DNA of 64,000 nt from Nonomuraea thailandensis (GTDB lineage Bacteria > Actinomycetota > Actinomycetes > Streptosporangiales > Streptosporangiaceae). Location: the NCBI RefSeq assembly GCF_024172165.1, contig NZ_JAMZEB010000004.1:35168-99167 (forward strand), given 5' to 3'. This document shows positions 33,918 through 41,959 of the stretch, in pieces; the stretch's first letter is position 1, and every line of letters starts with the position of its first letter. The notes under the pieces were generated by a model, which was not told the origin of the DNA, searched no databases, and worked only from the letters and a program-made list of their open reading frames with translations. The position numbers and the translations under genes are program-made.

Positions 33918-34276
33918 GCCGGAACCGGCGGGGTGCAGGCCGTGCGAAGGCGGGCGATGGCGATCATGACCGTCTCAGAAGGTAGGCCCGGTGGGTGCGG
34001 CGGGTTGGTGCCGTCACCGCGAGCGTAAGGGTGAAGGCTGGTGCAGGAAAGCCAGTTCGCCATAGGATCTTTAGGTAGCGAGATGTATCCGTTCCGTATA
34101 CCTGGAGCGCCTGGAGCGCCTGGGGCTCTGGCCGGAGAAGGCGAACGCGAACCGTGAACGCATCGGCGGACCGTCCCCCCACCTGGACCTTCCTCACCCA
34201 CCACGCCCGTGTCCTGGTCGAGATCGCCCGAAATCCCGAAGCGCGGGTGCGCGACCTGGCCGGCCGCATCGGCATC
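33542..34276 (+). repeat. Left arm of a 735-bp inverted repeat
   Basis: This arm is nearly identical to the reverse complement of 35752-36485. It covers most of the frameshifted STAS gene, the divergent promoter region and the first 41 codons of the winged-helix gene. Differences seen by eye are the single extra base near 33687 and one base near 33556. Homology ends sharply on both sides. Confidence 0.85.
34060..34100 (+). promoter_or_regulatory. Conserved upstream block of the winged-helix/STAS loci
   Basis: AGGAAAGCC followed about 30 bases later by GTAGCGAGATGT (34075-34086) recurs before the paralogous winged-helix gene at 43001 (GTAGCGAGATGT at 42938-42949), where the surrounding genes differ. 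This conservation suggests a promoter or operator, but no standard -10/-35 pair was identified. Confidence 0.4.
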
Positions 34277-34468
34277 ACCGAACGGGGCGTGCAGAAAATC
34301 CTCGCCGACCTGCACCAGGCCGGCTACCTCAGCCGTGAGCGCGTCGGACGGCGCACCCACTACAGCCTCGACCTGGACAAGCACTTCCGCTACCCGACCG
34401 AGGCCGGCCTGCCCGTCCGCCTGCTGATCGACCTCTTCATCGACCGGGACGTGCGCGACTCTGCCTGA
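34154..34468 (+). CDS. Winged-helix (ArsR/MarR-like) regulator, 104 aa
   Basis: GTG 34154 starts a small helix-turn-helix protein: FLTHHARVLVEIARNPEARV, RDLAGRIGITERGVQKILAD and the wing GRRTHYSLDLDK. It is divergent from the STAS genes with a 236-base gap, and a paralogue at 43001 also sits next to a STAS gene. The shared arrangement suggests it controls the STAS genes. A second, truncated copy lies in the other arm of the inverted repeat. Confidence 0.8.
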   Translation: MNASADRPPTWTFLTHHARVLVEIARNPEARVRDLAGRIGITERGVQKILADLHQAGYLSRERVGRRTHYSLDLDKHFRYPTEAGLPVRLLIDLFIDRDVRDSA

Positions 34469-34666
34469 AGCGGGAGCATCCCGGGGGCCGCCCGACCCTC
34501 GTCGTCACGCCATCAAAGGGGTCGGCCTTGCGTGTGTGCTGGTAGCCGCATCCCGGGGTGTCAGCCGGAGACGGCCCGGACCCGGGCGTCTCCGGCAGGC
34601 GGTTAGGGGCCGTGTCGGCGGCCTCACCGCTGAGGGCGGCCCTACAGGAAGGTGGAAGGAGCCTCA

Positions 34667-35068
34667 ATGGAGTGGGATGCGCTGAGCGGCGTTACCGGCA
34701 TTTTCTCCCTGATCGTCGGCACCATCGCAGTCGTGTACGCGCACCGGCAGCTCCGACACGGGACGACATCTTCGACGGGCCGCCCCGTGAACCCCATGGC
34801 CACTTTCACATGGCAAGTGAGCGCCATGGCTCCCGTGGCGATTCAGCCAGCCGTGGCATGGATCATCCTCGCCGGATTTCAGATTCCTTCGCCCAGCTTC
34901 TGGGGGATCGTCGTCCTGATCCCGTGCATGCTTCTACCCCTGTGCTGCGTTGGCGACGATCTGCTAGGTCTCGCGGGTCGGGGTCCTCGACGTTCAGCGC
35001 GAGAACCTCCGCGGCCCGGGCGGCCGTCTCATACAGCGAGTCGAGGGTGCCGCACCGTCCTGAACTGA
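34667..35068 (+). CDS. Small membrane protein, possibly truncated
   Basis: ATG 34667 follows AAGGAG by 5 bases. The first 95 residues show three hydrophobic stretches (GIFSLIVGTIAVVYA, IQPAVAWIILAGFQI, FWGIVVLIPCMLLPLCC). The rest is Arg/Pro-rich and probably read from unrelated DNA. Minus-strand bases about 34960-35060 encode a coherent fragment (GTLDSLYETAARAAEVLALN), so the natural end of the membrane gene may have been lost. Function unknown. Confidence 0.45.
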   Translation: MEWDALSGVTGIFSLIVGTIAVVYAHRQLRHGTTSSTGRPVNPMATFTWQVSAMAPVAIQPAVAWIILAGFQIPSPSFWGIVVLIPCMLLPLCCVGDDLLGLAGRGPRRSAREPPRPGRPSHTASRGCRTVLN

Positions 35069-35370
35069 CTGGGGATCCGGCTGGAGGCCTTCACTGCTGC
35101 CCGGGCAAGCAGGGCGCGCACGAGAAGGGCGGTGTGGAGGGTGAGGTCGTGGTACTTCCGCCGACAATGGTGCCAGCGCCTCTTTCCACCCCCGGCGACA
35201 TCAGCCAGCACGCCTGCTGCAACGCCGCCGACCGGCTGCTGAACGGTCAACAGTGAACGCCGCCGCAGGTGGCGCAGGCCTCACGATCGCTTGACTTCGG
35301 TACCCGCCGCACGGGGCCGGGGGCGATCGCCGCCGCAGGACCTCCTTCGTCGGCCCCACCGCGGCGTGCG

Positions 35371-35619
35371 TCACGCTAGTGATGTAGGCGGGGGCCGCCG
35401 GTCCTCGGGCAGGGTGCGCAAGCAGCCGAAGTCCACCAGCAGGCGGTAGCCGTCGCCGGCCCCGAGGTCGTGCAGGCGGGTGACGTCGCTGTGGATGAAG
35501 CGCGGGCGATGAAGCCCCGGGGTCGCGCCGCCGGCGGTGGCATCGGCCGCGATCCACTGCCCTGGGCAGTCACCGACGCCGGCCGGCCCGACCTGAGCTT
35601 TGCTGCTGTCGGCTGTCAC
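35371..35619 (-). pseudogene. SAM-methyltransferase fragment
   Basis: The minus strand reads GDGYRLLVDFGCLRTLPEDR near its end, preceded by VTRLHDLGAG. This matches the middle of small class I SAM-dependent methyltransferases (the DLLVDFGCFHTLP region). The SAM-binding N-terminus and the C-terminal half are absent. It is debris in the spacer between the inverted-repeat arms. Confidence 0.45.
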
Positions 35620-35751
35620 TCTTCTCCGGTCTTACGGGTTGCCCCGAGCGCGTAGGAGAGGGCGACGCCGAGACATACGGCCAGGGAAATGCCGAGCGGG
35701 AAGTTGTCCAGCGTGACGCCCAGCCCCATGCCGATCGCGATGCCAGACCAC
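35616..35751 (-). pseudogene. 3' fragment of a Gly-rich small membrane protein gene
   Basis: The minus strand encodes SGIAIGMGLGVTLDNFPLGI and SLAVCLGVALSYALGATRKT, then stops. It resembles the 60-aa protein at 43798 (GISLGLIFGAVFGIALDNLA) but lacks its N-terminus. At 35752 it is joined directly to the truncated winged-helix copy, marking a recombination joint. Confidence 0.6.
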
Positions 35752-35874
35752 GATGCCGATGCGGCCGGCCAGGTCGCGCACCCGCGCTTCGGGATTTCGG
35801 GCGATCTCGACCAGGACACGGGCGTGGTGGGTGAGGAAGGTCCAGGTGGGGGGACGGTCCGCCGATGCGTTCAC
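35752..35874 (-). pseudogene. Truncated winged-helix gene, 41 codons
   Basis: It is identical in protein to the start of the regulator at 34154, from MNASADRPPTWTFLTHHARV to AGRIGI. It is then cut off at the inverted-repeat boundary and followed by the Gly-rich membrane fragment in another frame. It lacks the recognition helix and should be inactive. Confidence 0.8.
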
Positions 35875-36485
35875 GGTTCGCGTTCGCCTTCTCCGGCCAG
35901 AGCCCCAGGCGCTCCAGGCGCTCCAGGTATACGGAACGGATACATCTCGCTACCTAAAGATCCTATGGCGAACTGGCTTTCCTGCACCAGCCTTCACCCT
36001 TACGCTCGCGGTGACGGCACCAACCCGCCGCACCCACCGGGCCTACCTTCTGAGACGGTCATGATCGCCATCGCCCGCCTTCGCACGGCCTGCACCCCGC
36101 CGGTTCCGGCATGACCCCCCTACGCCTGGACTGCCGCCCACTGCCCGCGGGCACGGAGACCGCCCCGGAGTCTGGCGCGCTGACCGGTGTGGTGATCAGC
36201 GTGGCCGGGGAACTGGATGCCACCAACGCCGACGACCTGGAGTCCTCCATCGGCCGGATGCGGCATCCGGGCCGGCCCCTGGTGCTCGACCTGGGCGCTC
36301 TGACGTTCATGGACAGCACCGGCCTGCACGTCCTGCTGCGCGTGCACCGGCAGGTGCGCCAGGACGGCGGCTCTTTCCACCTGGCCGCAGTGCGAGACCT
36401 GCCCGCCCGCCTGCTGCAGATCACCGAGGTCTGGGACGCGCTCGACATCCACCCCAGCACCGACGCCGCGATCGCCGCCCTGTCC
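35752..36485 (-). repeat. Right arm of the 735-bp inverted repeat
   Basis: This 734-bp arm is the reverse complement of 33542-34276 with one base less. It carries the intact STAS gene (to codon 125), the divergent promoter region and 41 codons of the winged-helix gene. The spacer between the arms is 1475 bp (34277-35751). Confidence 0.85.
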
Positions 36486-36533
36486 AGCGCCTTCGGGCCG
36501 ACGACACGTCTGGAGCGGCCGTCATGCGGCTGA
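36111..36533 (+). CDS. STAS-domain protein, intact copy
   Basis: ATG 36111 gives 140 aa with the STAS pattern GVVISVAGELDATNADDLES, then LVLDLGALTFMDSTGLHVLL (conserved Asp-Ser-Thr), and DLPARLLQITEVWDALDI. It is the intact version of the frameshifted gene at 33504-33917. It overlaps the next STAS gene by 10 bases, so two anti-sigma antagonist-type proteins are made together. A 17-codon frame from 36061 ends on its start codon and may act as a leader. Confidence 0.82.
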   Translation: MTPLRLDCRPLPAGTETAPESGALTGVVISVAGELDATNADDLESSIGRMRHPGRPLVLDLGALTFMDSTGLHVLLRVHRQVRQDGGSFHLAAVRDLPARLLQITEVWDALDIHPSTDAAIAALSSAFGPTTRLERPSCG

Positions 36534-36901
36534 CCCATCGCTACCTGCCCGGCGCCTGCGTGATCACCATCGACGGCGAGGTGGACATCACCACCTCGCG
36601 CGAGCTGGAGAACTACATCCTGCTGGTCCGCCGCAGCCTGGACGACCACCTGGTCATCGATACCGGCCGGCTGGCCTTCCTGGACAGCTCCGGCCTGGCC
36701 GTCCTCCTGGCCGCCGTCCTCGCCCAAGCCCGCGGCGTCGCCGTGCACCTGGCCGGGCTGCAACCGCGGGTGGCCCGCATCCTGGAGATCACCGGTGCCC
36801 TGGCCGCCGTGCGCACCTACGACCACCTCGAACAGGCGCTGGCCGCGATCGAACGCATGACCGTGGCTGGCTTCACTGAGCCCGGCCTCGGTCCGGCGTA
36901 G
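36524..36901 (+). CDS. STAS-domain protein, second of the pair
   Basis: ATG 36524 gives 125 aa: VITIDGEVDITTSRELENYI, LVIDTGRLAFLDSSGLAVLL (phosphorylatable Ser after Asp) and RVARILEITGAL. It is a paralogue of 33123-33503 but lies outside the near-perfect repeat arm, so the two were already diverged before the inverted duplication. The partner kinase is not in the window. A strong hairpin follows. Confidence 0.82.
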   Translation: MRLTHRYLPGACVITIDGEVDITTSRELENYILLVRRSLDDHLVIDTGRLAFLDSSGLAVLLAAVLAQARGVAVHLAGLQPRVARILEITGALAAVRTYDHLEQALAAIERMTVAGFTEPGLGPA

Positions 36902-36917
36902 GAGGATGCCGCCCCGA

Positions 36918-36961
36918 GGCCGGCCTCTAGGTCTAGAGGCCGGCCCCTCTATGCCTAGAGG
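36918..36961 (+). terminator. Double hairpin after the STAS pair
   Basis: GGCCGGCCTCTAG (36918-36930) pairs perfectly with CTAGAGGCCGGCC (36933-36945). Immediately after, CCTCTA (36946-36951) pairs with TAGAGG (36956-36961). The hairpins lie 17 bases past the stop. A long 13-bp stem without a T run is typical of actinobacterial termination. Confidence 0.7.
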
Positions 36962-37278
36962 CTGCCCTAGAGCCGAAAATGCGCCTTGACCAGGGATCTA
37001 GCGCCTAGACCCTGGTCTGTCGGACGGCCGTCTTCGCTGTAGTGCCGAGGTGTGACAGATCGTTGGCGAGAACGCCAAACGCGGAGATCAGTAGCTGACT
37101 GACCGGGGCCAGGATGCGGCTGGCTGAGCTGAGAGGAACCTGTTGGGTGCGAGGGCCAGGACCGGTCGAAGCCGTCCTGCCGATCCGCCCCCTCGGGAGT
37201 TTGCACGTCCGAATGTCACACATCAAAGGCTCCGGATCCTCTTGGTCACAACAAGAGTCCTGCGAAAGGTGATCGAGG

Positions 37279-37620
37279 ATGAACCCACTCCTAAACCTGC
37301 TCACGAAGCCGCTTCTTGCGGGGGCGCTCACCCTGTCTGTGGGGGCGCTGATGGCCGCTCCCGCATCGGCGACAGGCTCCGTGACCATGGCCAGGCCGAC
37401 CGGCTGCTACTCCAACGTGTGGAATAAGTGGGGCGCCATGGCCACCTGCAGCGACGACAATGGGGGATCATGGCGAGCCATCGCCCTCTGCAAGAGCCCG
37501 TCGAGCGGAAAGCTAACTCCTTACTACGGCCCGTGGAGGAGCGGCGACGCGACTTCGATCGCCTATTGCGGCGGTGACAGCGTCGCATCGAGTGCCGGTT
37601 TCGAAACTCGCGTCTACTAG
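37279..37620 (+). CDS. Secreted cysteine-containing protein, 113 aa
   Basis: ATG 37279 has AAAGGTG about 9 bases upstream. A signal peptide (LTKPLLAGALTLSVGALMAA ending PASA) is followed by a mature part with four cysteines (RPTGCYSN, MATCSDD, IALCKSP, IAYCGGD). The next gene encodes a protein of the same plan. Local GC is lower than in neighbours. No known family; probably a small disulfide-stabilised exoprotein. Confidence 0.65.
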   Translation: MNPLLNLLTKPLLAGALTLSVGALMAAPASATGSVTMARPTGCYSNVWNKWGAMATCSDDNGGSWRAIALCKSPSSGKLTPYYGPWRSGDATSIAYCGGDSVASSAGFETRVY

Positions 37621-37640
37621 ACCCCTTCAGGAGTTTCGTC

Positions 37641-37979
37641 ATGAAGCGATTCTTTTCACTGTTCGCCGGAGTCACGCTGGCGGTCGGCACCGTAGCCATG
37701 GGCTCCTTGGCCGTAGCCACCACGGCCTCAGCAGCTTCCACCGCAGGCTGGCCGACCGGATGTGACTACTACCTGTACCTATCGGGCGCTAGAGCAGAAT
37801 GCTCTTCAGGCTCAGGGCAGTTCAAGGCAACGGTCAACTGCCTGCCCTATAGCGGAGGGGCCATCGTTTACCGCGTCGCGGCAGAATGGCGAAACGCGGG
37901 CAGCGGCAAGTTCTCATACGTTCCATGTCCGCCTATGACGGCCAACCTGAGCGCGGGCATCATCAAAAGGGCAGGCTGA
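37641..37979 (+). CDS. Secreted cysteine-containing protein, 112 aa
   Basis: ATG 37641 follows CAGGAG by about 8 bases and lies 20 bases after the previous gene. Signal peptide: KRFFSLFAGVTLAVGTVAMG with a cut near TTASAAS. The mature part begins WPTGCDYY, then AECSSGSG, VNCLPYS and YVPCPP, the same four-cysteine plan as the upstream gene (PTGC, then three more), so they are tandem paralogues. Function unknown. Confidence 0.65.
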   Translation: MKRFFSLFAGVTLAVGTVAMGSLAVATTASAASTAGWPTGCDYYLYLSGARAECSSGSGQFKATVNCLPYSGGAIVYRVAAEWRNAGSGKFSYVPCPPMTANLSAGIIKRAG

Positions 37980-38065
37980 CCCAGAGCCTCAGGGTGCGCG
38001 ACGAGGGCAAGGCCTGAGCCAGGCCACAACCCGAGCCAGAGGACCACGGATTCGGTCCATGCCTG

Positions 38066-38169
38066 GCGGGCGGCGGCCGGGACCGGCCGGAGAGCCGCAG
38101 CCCGGCCGATCGACCCGCCAGGCCCTCGCGCCCGGCGCGATCGCGCCGGGCGCTCTTGATCCTCATAAG
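38066..38169 (+). repeat. Dispersed 104-bp repeat with strong hairpin, copy 1
   Basis: Nearly identical to the reverse complement of 42703-42808, with weaker similarity extending about 20 bases further. It contains a 12-bp stem GCGCCCGGCGCG (38128-38139) with 38142-38153, then TCTTGAT, so it can act as a terminator downstream of the secreted genes. Confidence 0.75.
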
Positions 38170-38374
38170 ACCAACTCGGCAACTTGCCGCGTGAGACCAG
38201 ACAGCGATGGTTATCTGGGGTTGTCAAGCGACCTGGCTGGTCAGCCGCGTGAAGGTCTGTCCGGCACGTCAGGCAAGTGGAGCTCAGCATGCCCAGCATG
38301 GTGAGCTCCGGCGTGAAGGCATTCGAACGTGTGGAGAGCGATCGATCAGCGTTGATCTCGCTGCCTGTCGAAAG

Positions 38375-39079
38375 TCACGACTGCAGCTTGACCTGATCAG
38401 GTGCGGATGTGAGGGCGGCGACGGTAAGCGTCAGGTGCTGGGTCAGTACCTCGGTGGCGGTGTCGGCGTCACGGGCCAGCGCCGCTTCCTCCAGGCGGCG
38501 GTGCTCCGCGGCGCCGTCGCGGTCGGGTGTGCGCTGCGCCGACCAGCGGCGGGCCAGCTCGCCGGCCGTCCATAGCCTGTCGAAGGTGTCCAGCAGCACG
38601 GGGTTGCCGCACCCGTCCAGCAGGGTCCGGTGGAAGACGCGGTGTGCCTCCGACCACGCGCTGGTGTAGTACTCGCCTTCCTCCGGCTCGTACGGCGGTG
38701 TGCGGGTCAGGCGGTGGTGGGCCGCGCGCACCCGTGCCTCCCAGTCGAGGTCGCCGCGCTCGATCGCCAGGCGCAGCATGACCGGCTCGATCGTACGGCG
38801 GGCCTCGGCGATCTGTTGCCACCGCCGGTCGGAGAAGTCGGGGACGGCGAAGCCGCGGTTGGGCAGCCGCACCGCGATGCCCTCGCCCACCAGCCGCACC
38901 AGGGCCTCGCGGACGACGGCCAGACTGACCTGGTGCTGCTGGGCCAGTTGCTGCGGCTTGAGCGCCTCACCCGGGGCGTACTCGCCCCTCATGATCGCTT
39001 CCTGAAGCCGGGTGTGAACACGCTCGGAGAGCATCTGTTTCGTCGAGGGGTCGGCCGTCATGCCCTCAGGATAGACCAT
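38375..39079 (-). CDS. GntR-family regulator with FCD domain
   Basis: ATG 39079 gives 234 aa; ATG 39061 (six codons in) is an alternative, with GAGGG close by. The winged helix fills the N-terminus (LSERVHTRLQEAIMRGEYAP, LKPQQLAQQHQVSLAVVREA), then the all-helical FCD ligand domain (RRTIEPVMLRLAIERGDLDW, FHRTLLDGCGNPVLLDTFDR). Such regulators bind a carboxylate metabolite and leave a palindromic operator. A perfect 14-bp palindrome lies 7 bases upstream, between it and the divergent PEBP and cupin genes, its likely targets. Confidence 0.85.
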   Translation of the reverse strand: MVYPEGMTADPSTKQMLSERVHTRLQEAIMRGEYAPGEALKPQQLAQQHQVSLAVVREALVRLVGEGIAVRLPNRGFAVPDFSDRRWQQIAEARRTIEPVMLRLAIERGDLDWEARVRAAHHRLTRTPPYEPEEGEYYTSAWSEAHRVFHRTLLDGCGNPVLLDTFDRLWTAGELARRWSAQRTPDRDGAAEHRRLEEAALARDADTATEVLTQHLTLTVAALTSAPDQVKLQS

Positions 39080-39085
39080 CTGCTA

Positions 39086-39099
39086 AATAATCGATTATT
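39086..39099. promoter_or_regulatory. Palindromic operator AATAATCGATTATT
   Basis: A perfect 14-bp AT-rich palindrome in GC-rich DNA, placed between the divergent GntR and PEBP genes. It is the likely binding site of the GntR protein and could repress both directions. Confidence 0.6.
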
Positions 39100-39200
39100 C
39101 GTGTTACAGTCGATGATGTGTGAACGGCGTCCCCGATGGCGCTGCCCACGTCTGCCGACCCATCGGCGGACACCCTCACCACCTGTTCGAAGGACCAGAC

Positions 39201-39725
39201 ATGAACAACCCCTTTGCTCGCCTGCCCCAGGTGCCCTCCTTCACCCTCACCAGCACCACGCTGGCCGACGGTGCCCCCTGGCCCGCCGAACAGATGTCCG
39301 CAAGCCTCCCGGGAGGCAAGGACATCTCGCCACAGCTGTCGTGGAGCGGCGCCCCCGAGGGGACGAAGAGCTACGCCGTCACGGTGTACGACCCGGACGC
39401 GCCGACCGGCTCCGGGTTCTGGCACTGGGCCGTGGCCGACATCCCCGCCACCGTCACCGAGCTGCCCGAAGGCGCGGGCGACGACACCGGAACCGGCCTC
39501 CCCCACGGCGCCTACCAGCTGCCCAACGACGCCCGGGTGGCGCGTTACCTCGGCGCGGCCCCGCCCGCGGGGCACGGCCCGCACCGCTATTTCGTCGTGG
39601 TGCACGCCCTCGACACCGAGACCATCGGCGTCCCGGCCGGTGCCACCCCCGCCTACCTCGGCTTCACCATCGCCGGCCACCTCCTCGGCCGCGCGGTCCT
39701 GACCGCCACCGCCGAGACCCCATGA
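39201..39725 (+). CDS. YbhB/YbcL-type PEBP family protein
   Basis: ATG 39201 follows GAAGGA by 7 bases and gives 174 aa, normal for the family. The anion-binding pocket motifs are present: VTVYDPDAPTGSGFWHWAV and GPHRYFVVVHAL, with ISPQLSW near the start. Bacterial phosphatidylethanolamine-binding-like proteins have no firm enzymatic role. The stop overlaps the cupin gene start (ATGA), so the two are cotranslated, probably under the divergent GntR regulator. Confidence 0.85.
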   Translation: MNNPFARLPQVPSFTLTSTTLADGAPWPAEQMSASLPGGKDISPQLSWSGAPEGTKSYAVTVYDPDAPTGSGFWHWAVADIPATVTELPEGAGDDTGTGLPHGAYQLPNDARVARYLGAAPPAGHGPHRYFVVVHALDTETIGVPAGATPAYLGFTIAGHLLGRAVLTATAETP

Positions 39726-40123
39726 CCGTGACCCCGATCGAGCTCTCCGCGTCCGGCATCCATCTGTCCCCGGGCGGCAGGATCCACGCCGGTGCCCGGC
39801 CGGCGGACGCCGGGCGCGATGGCTGGCACCTGAAGGCGTTCCACGCCAGGACCGGCTCCGACGTCCACGCCGACCACTGGCACGTGAACACCGAGGCCGA
39901 CGAGATCGTGTCCTGCGTCATCGGCAAGATCCGCCTCTACCTGCGTCCAGAACGACCGGGACGGCAGGGGGAAGTAGAGGAGGAGATCAGACTGACCGCC
40001 GGCACCGCCGCCATCGTCCCGCGCGGGCGGTGGCACCGGATCCAGCTCGACATCCCCAGCACCATCATGACCATCACTGCGTCATGTGGCGGCCGTTCGG
40101 AGAGCCGCGCCGACCCCCTCTGA
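39722..40123 (+). CDS. Cupin-domain protein, 133 aa
   Basis: ATG 39722 overlaps the PEBP stop. A single beta-barrel cupin is suggested by VHADHWHVNTEADEIVSCVI (metal-binding His/Glu motif 1) and GTAAIVPRGRWHRIQL (motif 2, with His). It probably binds a metal and a small molecule; the enzyme reaction is unknown. The operon position suggests that it acts with the PEBP protein on a metabolite sensed by the GntR regulator. Confidence 0.75.
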   Translation: MTVTPIELSASGIHLSPGGRIHAGARPADAGRDGWHLKAFHARTGSDVHADHWHVNTEADEIVSCVIGKIRLYLRPERPGRQGEVEEEIRLTAGTAAIVPRGRWHRIQLDIPSTIMTITASCGGRSESRADPL

Positions 40124-40229
40124 CGGCGCCTGCTCTCCGATGGCGCACCTTCTGGTGACCGACGCCCTCCAACGGCACCCGCTCCTGGCTTCGCTTACGC
40201 GGCCGAGCAGGGCCGCCGAGGTGGACGAT

Positions 40230-40502
40230 CAGCGGGTGCGAGGGCGGGCGGGCTTTGGCCTGGAAGACGCGCGTGACGGCGGCGCCGTCGGCGGCGTTGG
40301 CGCCCAGTCCGTAGACGGTCTCGGTCGGGAAGGCCACCAGACCTCCGCCGCGCAGCACCCCGGCCGCCCTGTCGATGGCCCCCCTGTCGATGGCCCCCCT
40401 GTCGATGGCCCCCCTGTCGATGGCCCCCCTGTCGATGGCCCCCCTGTCGATGGCGGCGCTGTCGATGGCGGCGCTGTCGATGTCACCAGGTCTTGCTGTC
40501 AC
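40230..40502 (-). pseudogene. Sua5/YrdC (threonylcarbamoyl-AMP synthase) N-terminal fragment
   Basis: After a repeat-encoded leader (five IDRGA units), the minus strand reads LRGGGLVAFPTETVYGLGAN and FQAKARPPSHPLIVHL, the start of a Sua5/YrdC domain. Homology ends near 40230, leaving only about 50 of about 200 residues. The KxR-SxxN-type nucleotide site is cut short. It is a broken copy; the essential chromosomal gene must be elsewhere. Confidence 0.75.
40369..40481 (+). repeat. 15-bp tandem repeat (CTGTCGATGGCCCCC)
   Basis: CTGTCGAT recurs eight times at 15-base intervals from 40369 to 40474. The first five units are identical, and the last ones carry GGCGGCG in place of GGCCCCC. On the minus strand it encodes the I-D-R/S-G/A-A leader of the Sua5 fragment. 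Slippage-prone. Confidence 0.9.
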
Positions 40503-40600
40503 CCTCGAAATCCTCCCGCTGTCGTCCGCTGCCGCATTCCGCGCAGGACGAGGTCGCTGCTACGGCGAGCCGGGCGGCCCCGCGGCAGGTTTCACCGTAG

Positions 40601-41239
40601 TCAGGCGTGCGCTGAGACCGCAGCCCCGCTCAGGCCATGCGCGGCGACCAGCCGCGCACTGCCGTCGGCCAGCCGATACGACAGGCCCACCACCGCCAGG
40701 CGGCCGTCGGCCACCCGCTCGGCCAGGACCCGGGAGCGCTCCAGCAGCAACTCGACGCTGTGCCGGATGTGCTCGTGCAGGATCTGTTCGGCCTGATCGT
40801 GTCCGGCGGCGCGGGCCGCCAGCACGCTCGGCATCACCCGCTCGACGACGTCACGCACGAACCCGGCCGGGGTGCTGCCGCCGTCCGCGGCGGCCCGCGC
40901 CGCCGCGATGGCCCCGCACGAGTCATGGCCCAAGACCACGACCAGCGGGCTGCCCAGCACGCTCACCCCGTACTCGATGCTGCCCAGCACCTCGGTGCCG
41001 GCCACGTGCCCGGCCGTGCGCACCACGAACAGATCCCCCAGCCCCCGATCGAAGATGATCTCAGCAGCCAGCCGGGAATCGGAACAGCCGAACAGCACCG
41101 CGAACGGGCTCTGCACCGGCGCCGTCTCAGCACGCCGTGCGGCATCCTGGTTGGGGTGCTCCGGCGCGCCGGCCACGAACCGCTGGTTGCCCTCCAGCAG
41201 CATCGCCACGGCATCATCCGGCGTCAGCATCTCGGTCAT
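40601..41239 (-). CDS. Beta-class carbonic anhydrase
   Basis: ATG 41239 gives 212 aa. Zinc ligands are at C52, H105 and C108 (LFGCSDSR and VLGHDSCGA), with the Asp54-Arg56 dyad. This enzyme hydrates CO2 to bicarbonate in the cytoplasm. Length and motifs are typical. No transporter is adjacent, so it is not a BicA/SulP fusion or operon. It lies between gene fragments on both sides. Confidence 0.9.
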   Translation of the reverse strand: MTEMLTPDDAVAMLLEGNQRFVAGAPEHPNQDAARRAETAPVQSPFAVLFGCSDSRLAAEIIFDRGLGDLFVVRTAGHVAGTEVLGSIEYGVSVLGSPLVVVLGHDSCGAIAAARAAADGGSTPAGFVRDVVERVMPSVLAARAAGHDQAEQILHEHIRHSVELLLERSRVLAERVADGRLAVVGLSYRLADGSARLVAAHGLSGAAVSAHA

Positions 41240-41890
41240 GACCGCAGGCTACCGGGGGCTGCCGCACCGGCTCCGCGCAGACACCCCGCCAGCACGTTCG
41301 CCAACGGCCGGCGGGGCGTCTGCGCGACCGACGCCCTGGGCGGGCAGGGCCTACACGCAGGCTTGGACGGCCGGGGAGCGCAAGCGGCGAGTGGCAGCGC
41401 GTCTTGATGCGGTACGGCCAACTGCTGGCCGCTGTGCTCCACAACGCCCCCAGCTACTGGCCCCGTCGCCTCACCCCGGCCCGACGGCCCGGCTGTTCGA
41501 GCAGATCCAGGGTGTGCGCGATGGCGTGCTCCTCGCGCCGCTGAGCGCGAGGATCTCGCGCGAGAGTCCCGCCGGCCGCGGTGTCGCACGGCTTCCTCAA
41601 GGCGTACGCATGGACGCTGGACTCCGACAGGGGCCGGTACATGTTCCGATCGGCGCCCGGCGCGGGCGAAAAGGCGAAAACCGACACGTCAAGCTGAACT
41701 CCGACAGGAGTACCGACAGCAACACGCGAACAGAGCAGACACACTTCCTGGGACAAGGAAGCCGCCGCCCGGGTGCAGTCCGCGGGCCAGACGTTGGCGA
41801 GCGAGACGTCGAACGTCTTCATCATCAGGTCATATCCGCTCGCGGGCCCCTCGGAGAGCAGTCCCCAGCACGGCGTGTCGAAGGCTCATG
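41240..41890. other. Gene-poor spacer
   Basis: I see no convincing gene in this 650-base stretch. Open frames on both strands lack motifs, good starts or consistent codon bias. Confidence 0.4.
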
Positions 41891-41898
41891 TTCCTATG

Positions 41899-41939
41899 TT
41901 GACATATCTCTACAGGAGGTTCTACTTTCGACATGTCGA
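41899..41939 (+). promoter_or_regulatory. Promoter with overlapping palindrome
   Basis: TTGACA (41899-41904) and TACTTT (41923-41928) are 18 bases apart, a good vegetative-type promoter. The palindrome TCGACATGTCGA (41928-41939) covers the expected start point and could be an operator. It reads toward the membrane protein gene at 41960. Confidence 0.5.
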
Positions 41940-41959
41940 TATAGGAAGGTTGGGGTTCT

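Noticed and set aside
36061..36114. 17-codon frame ending on the STAS start codon
   Set aside because: No ribosome site and no conservation evidence; kept only as a possible leader in the STAS entry.
40369..40481. CRISPR-like array
   Set aside because: Units are 15 bp and directly adjacent, with no unique spacers.
41454..41825. Minus-strand frame of 123 codons
   Set aside because: No motif, no start signal and irregular composition in a gene-poor spacer.
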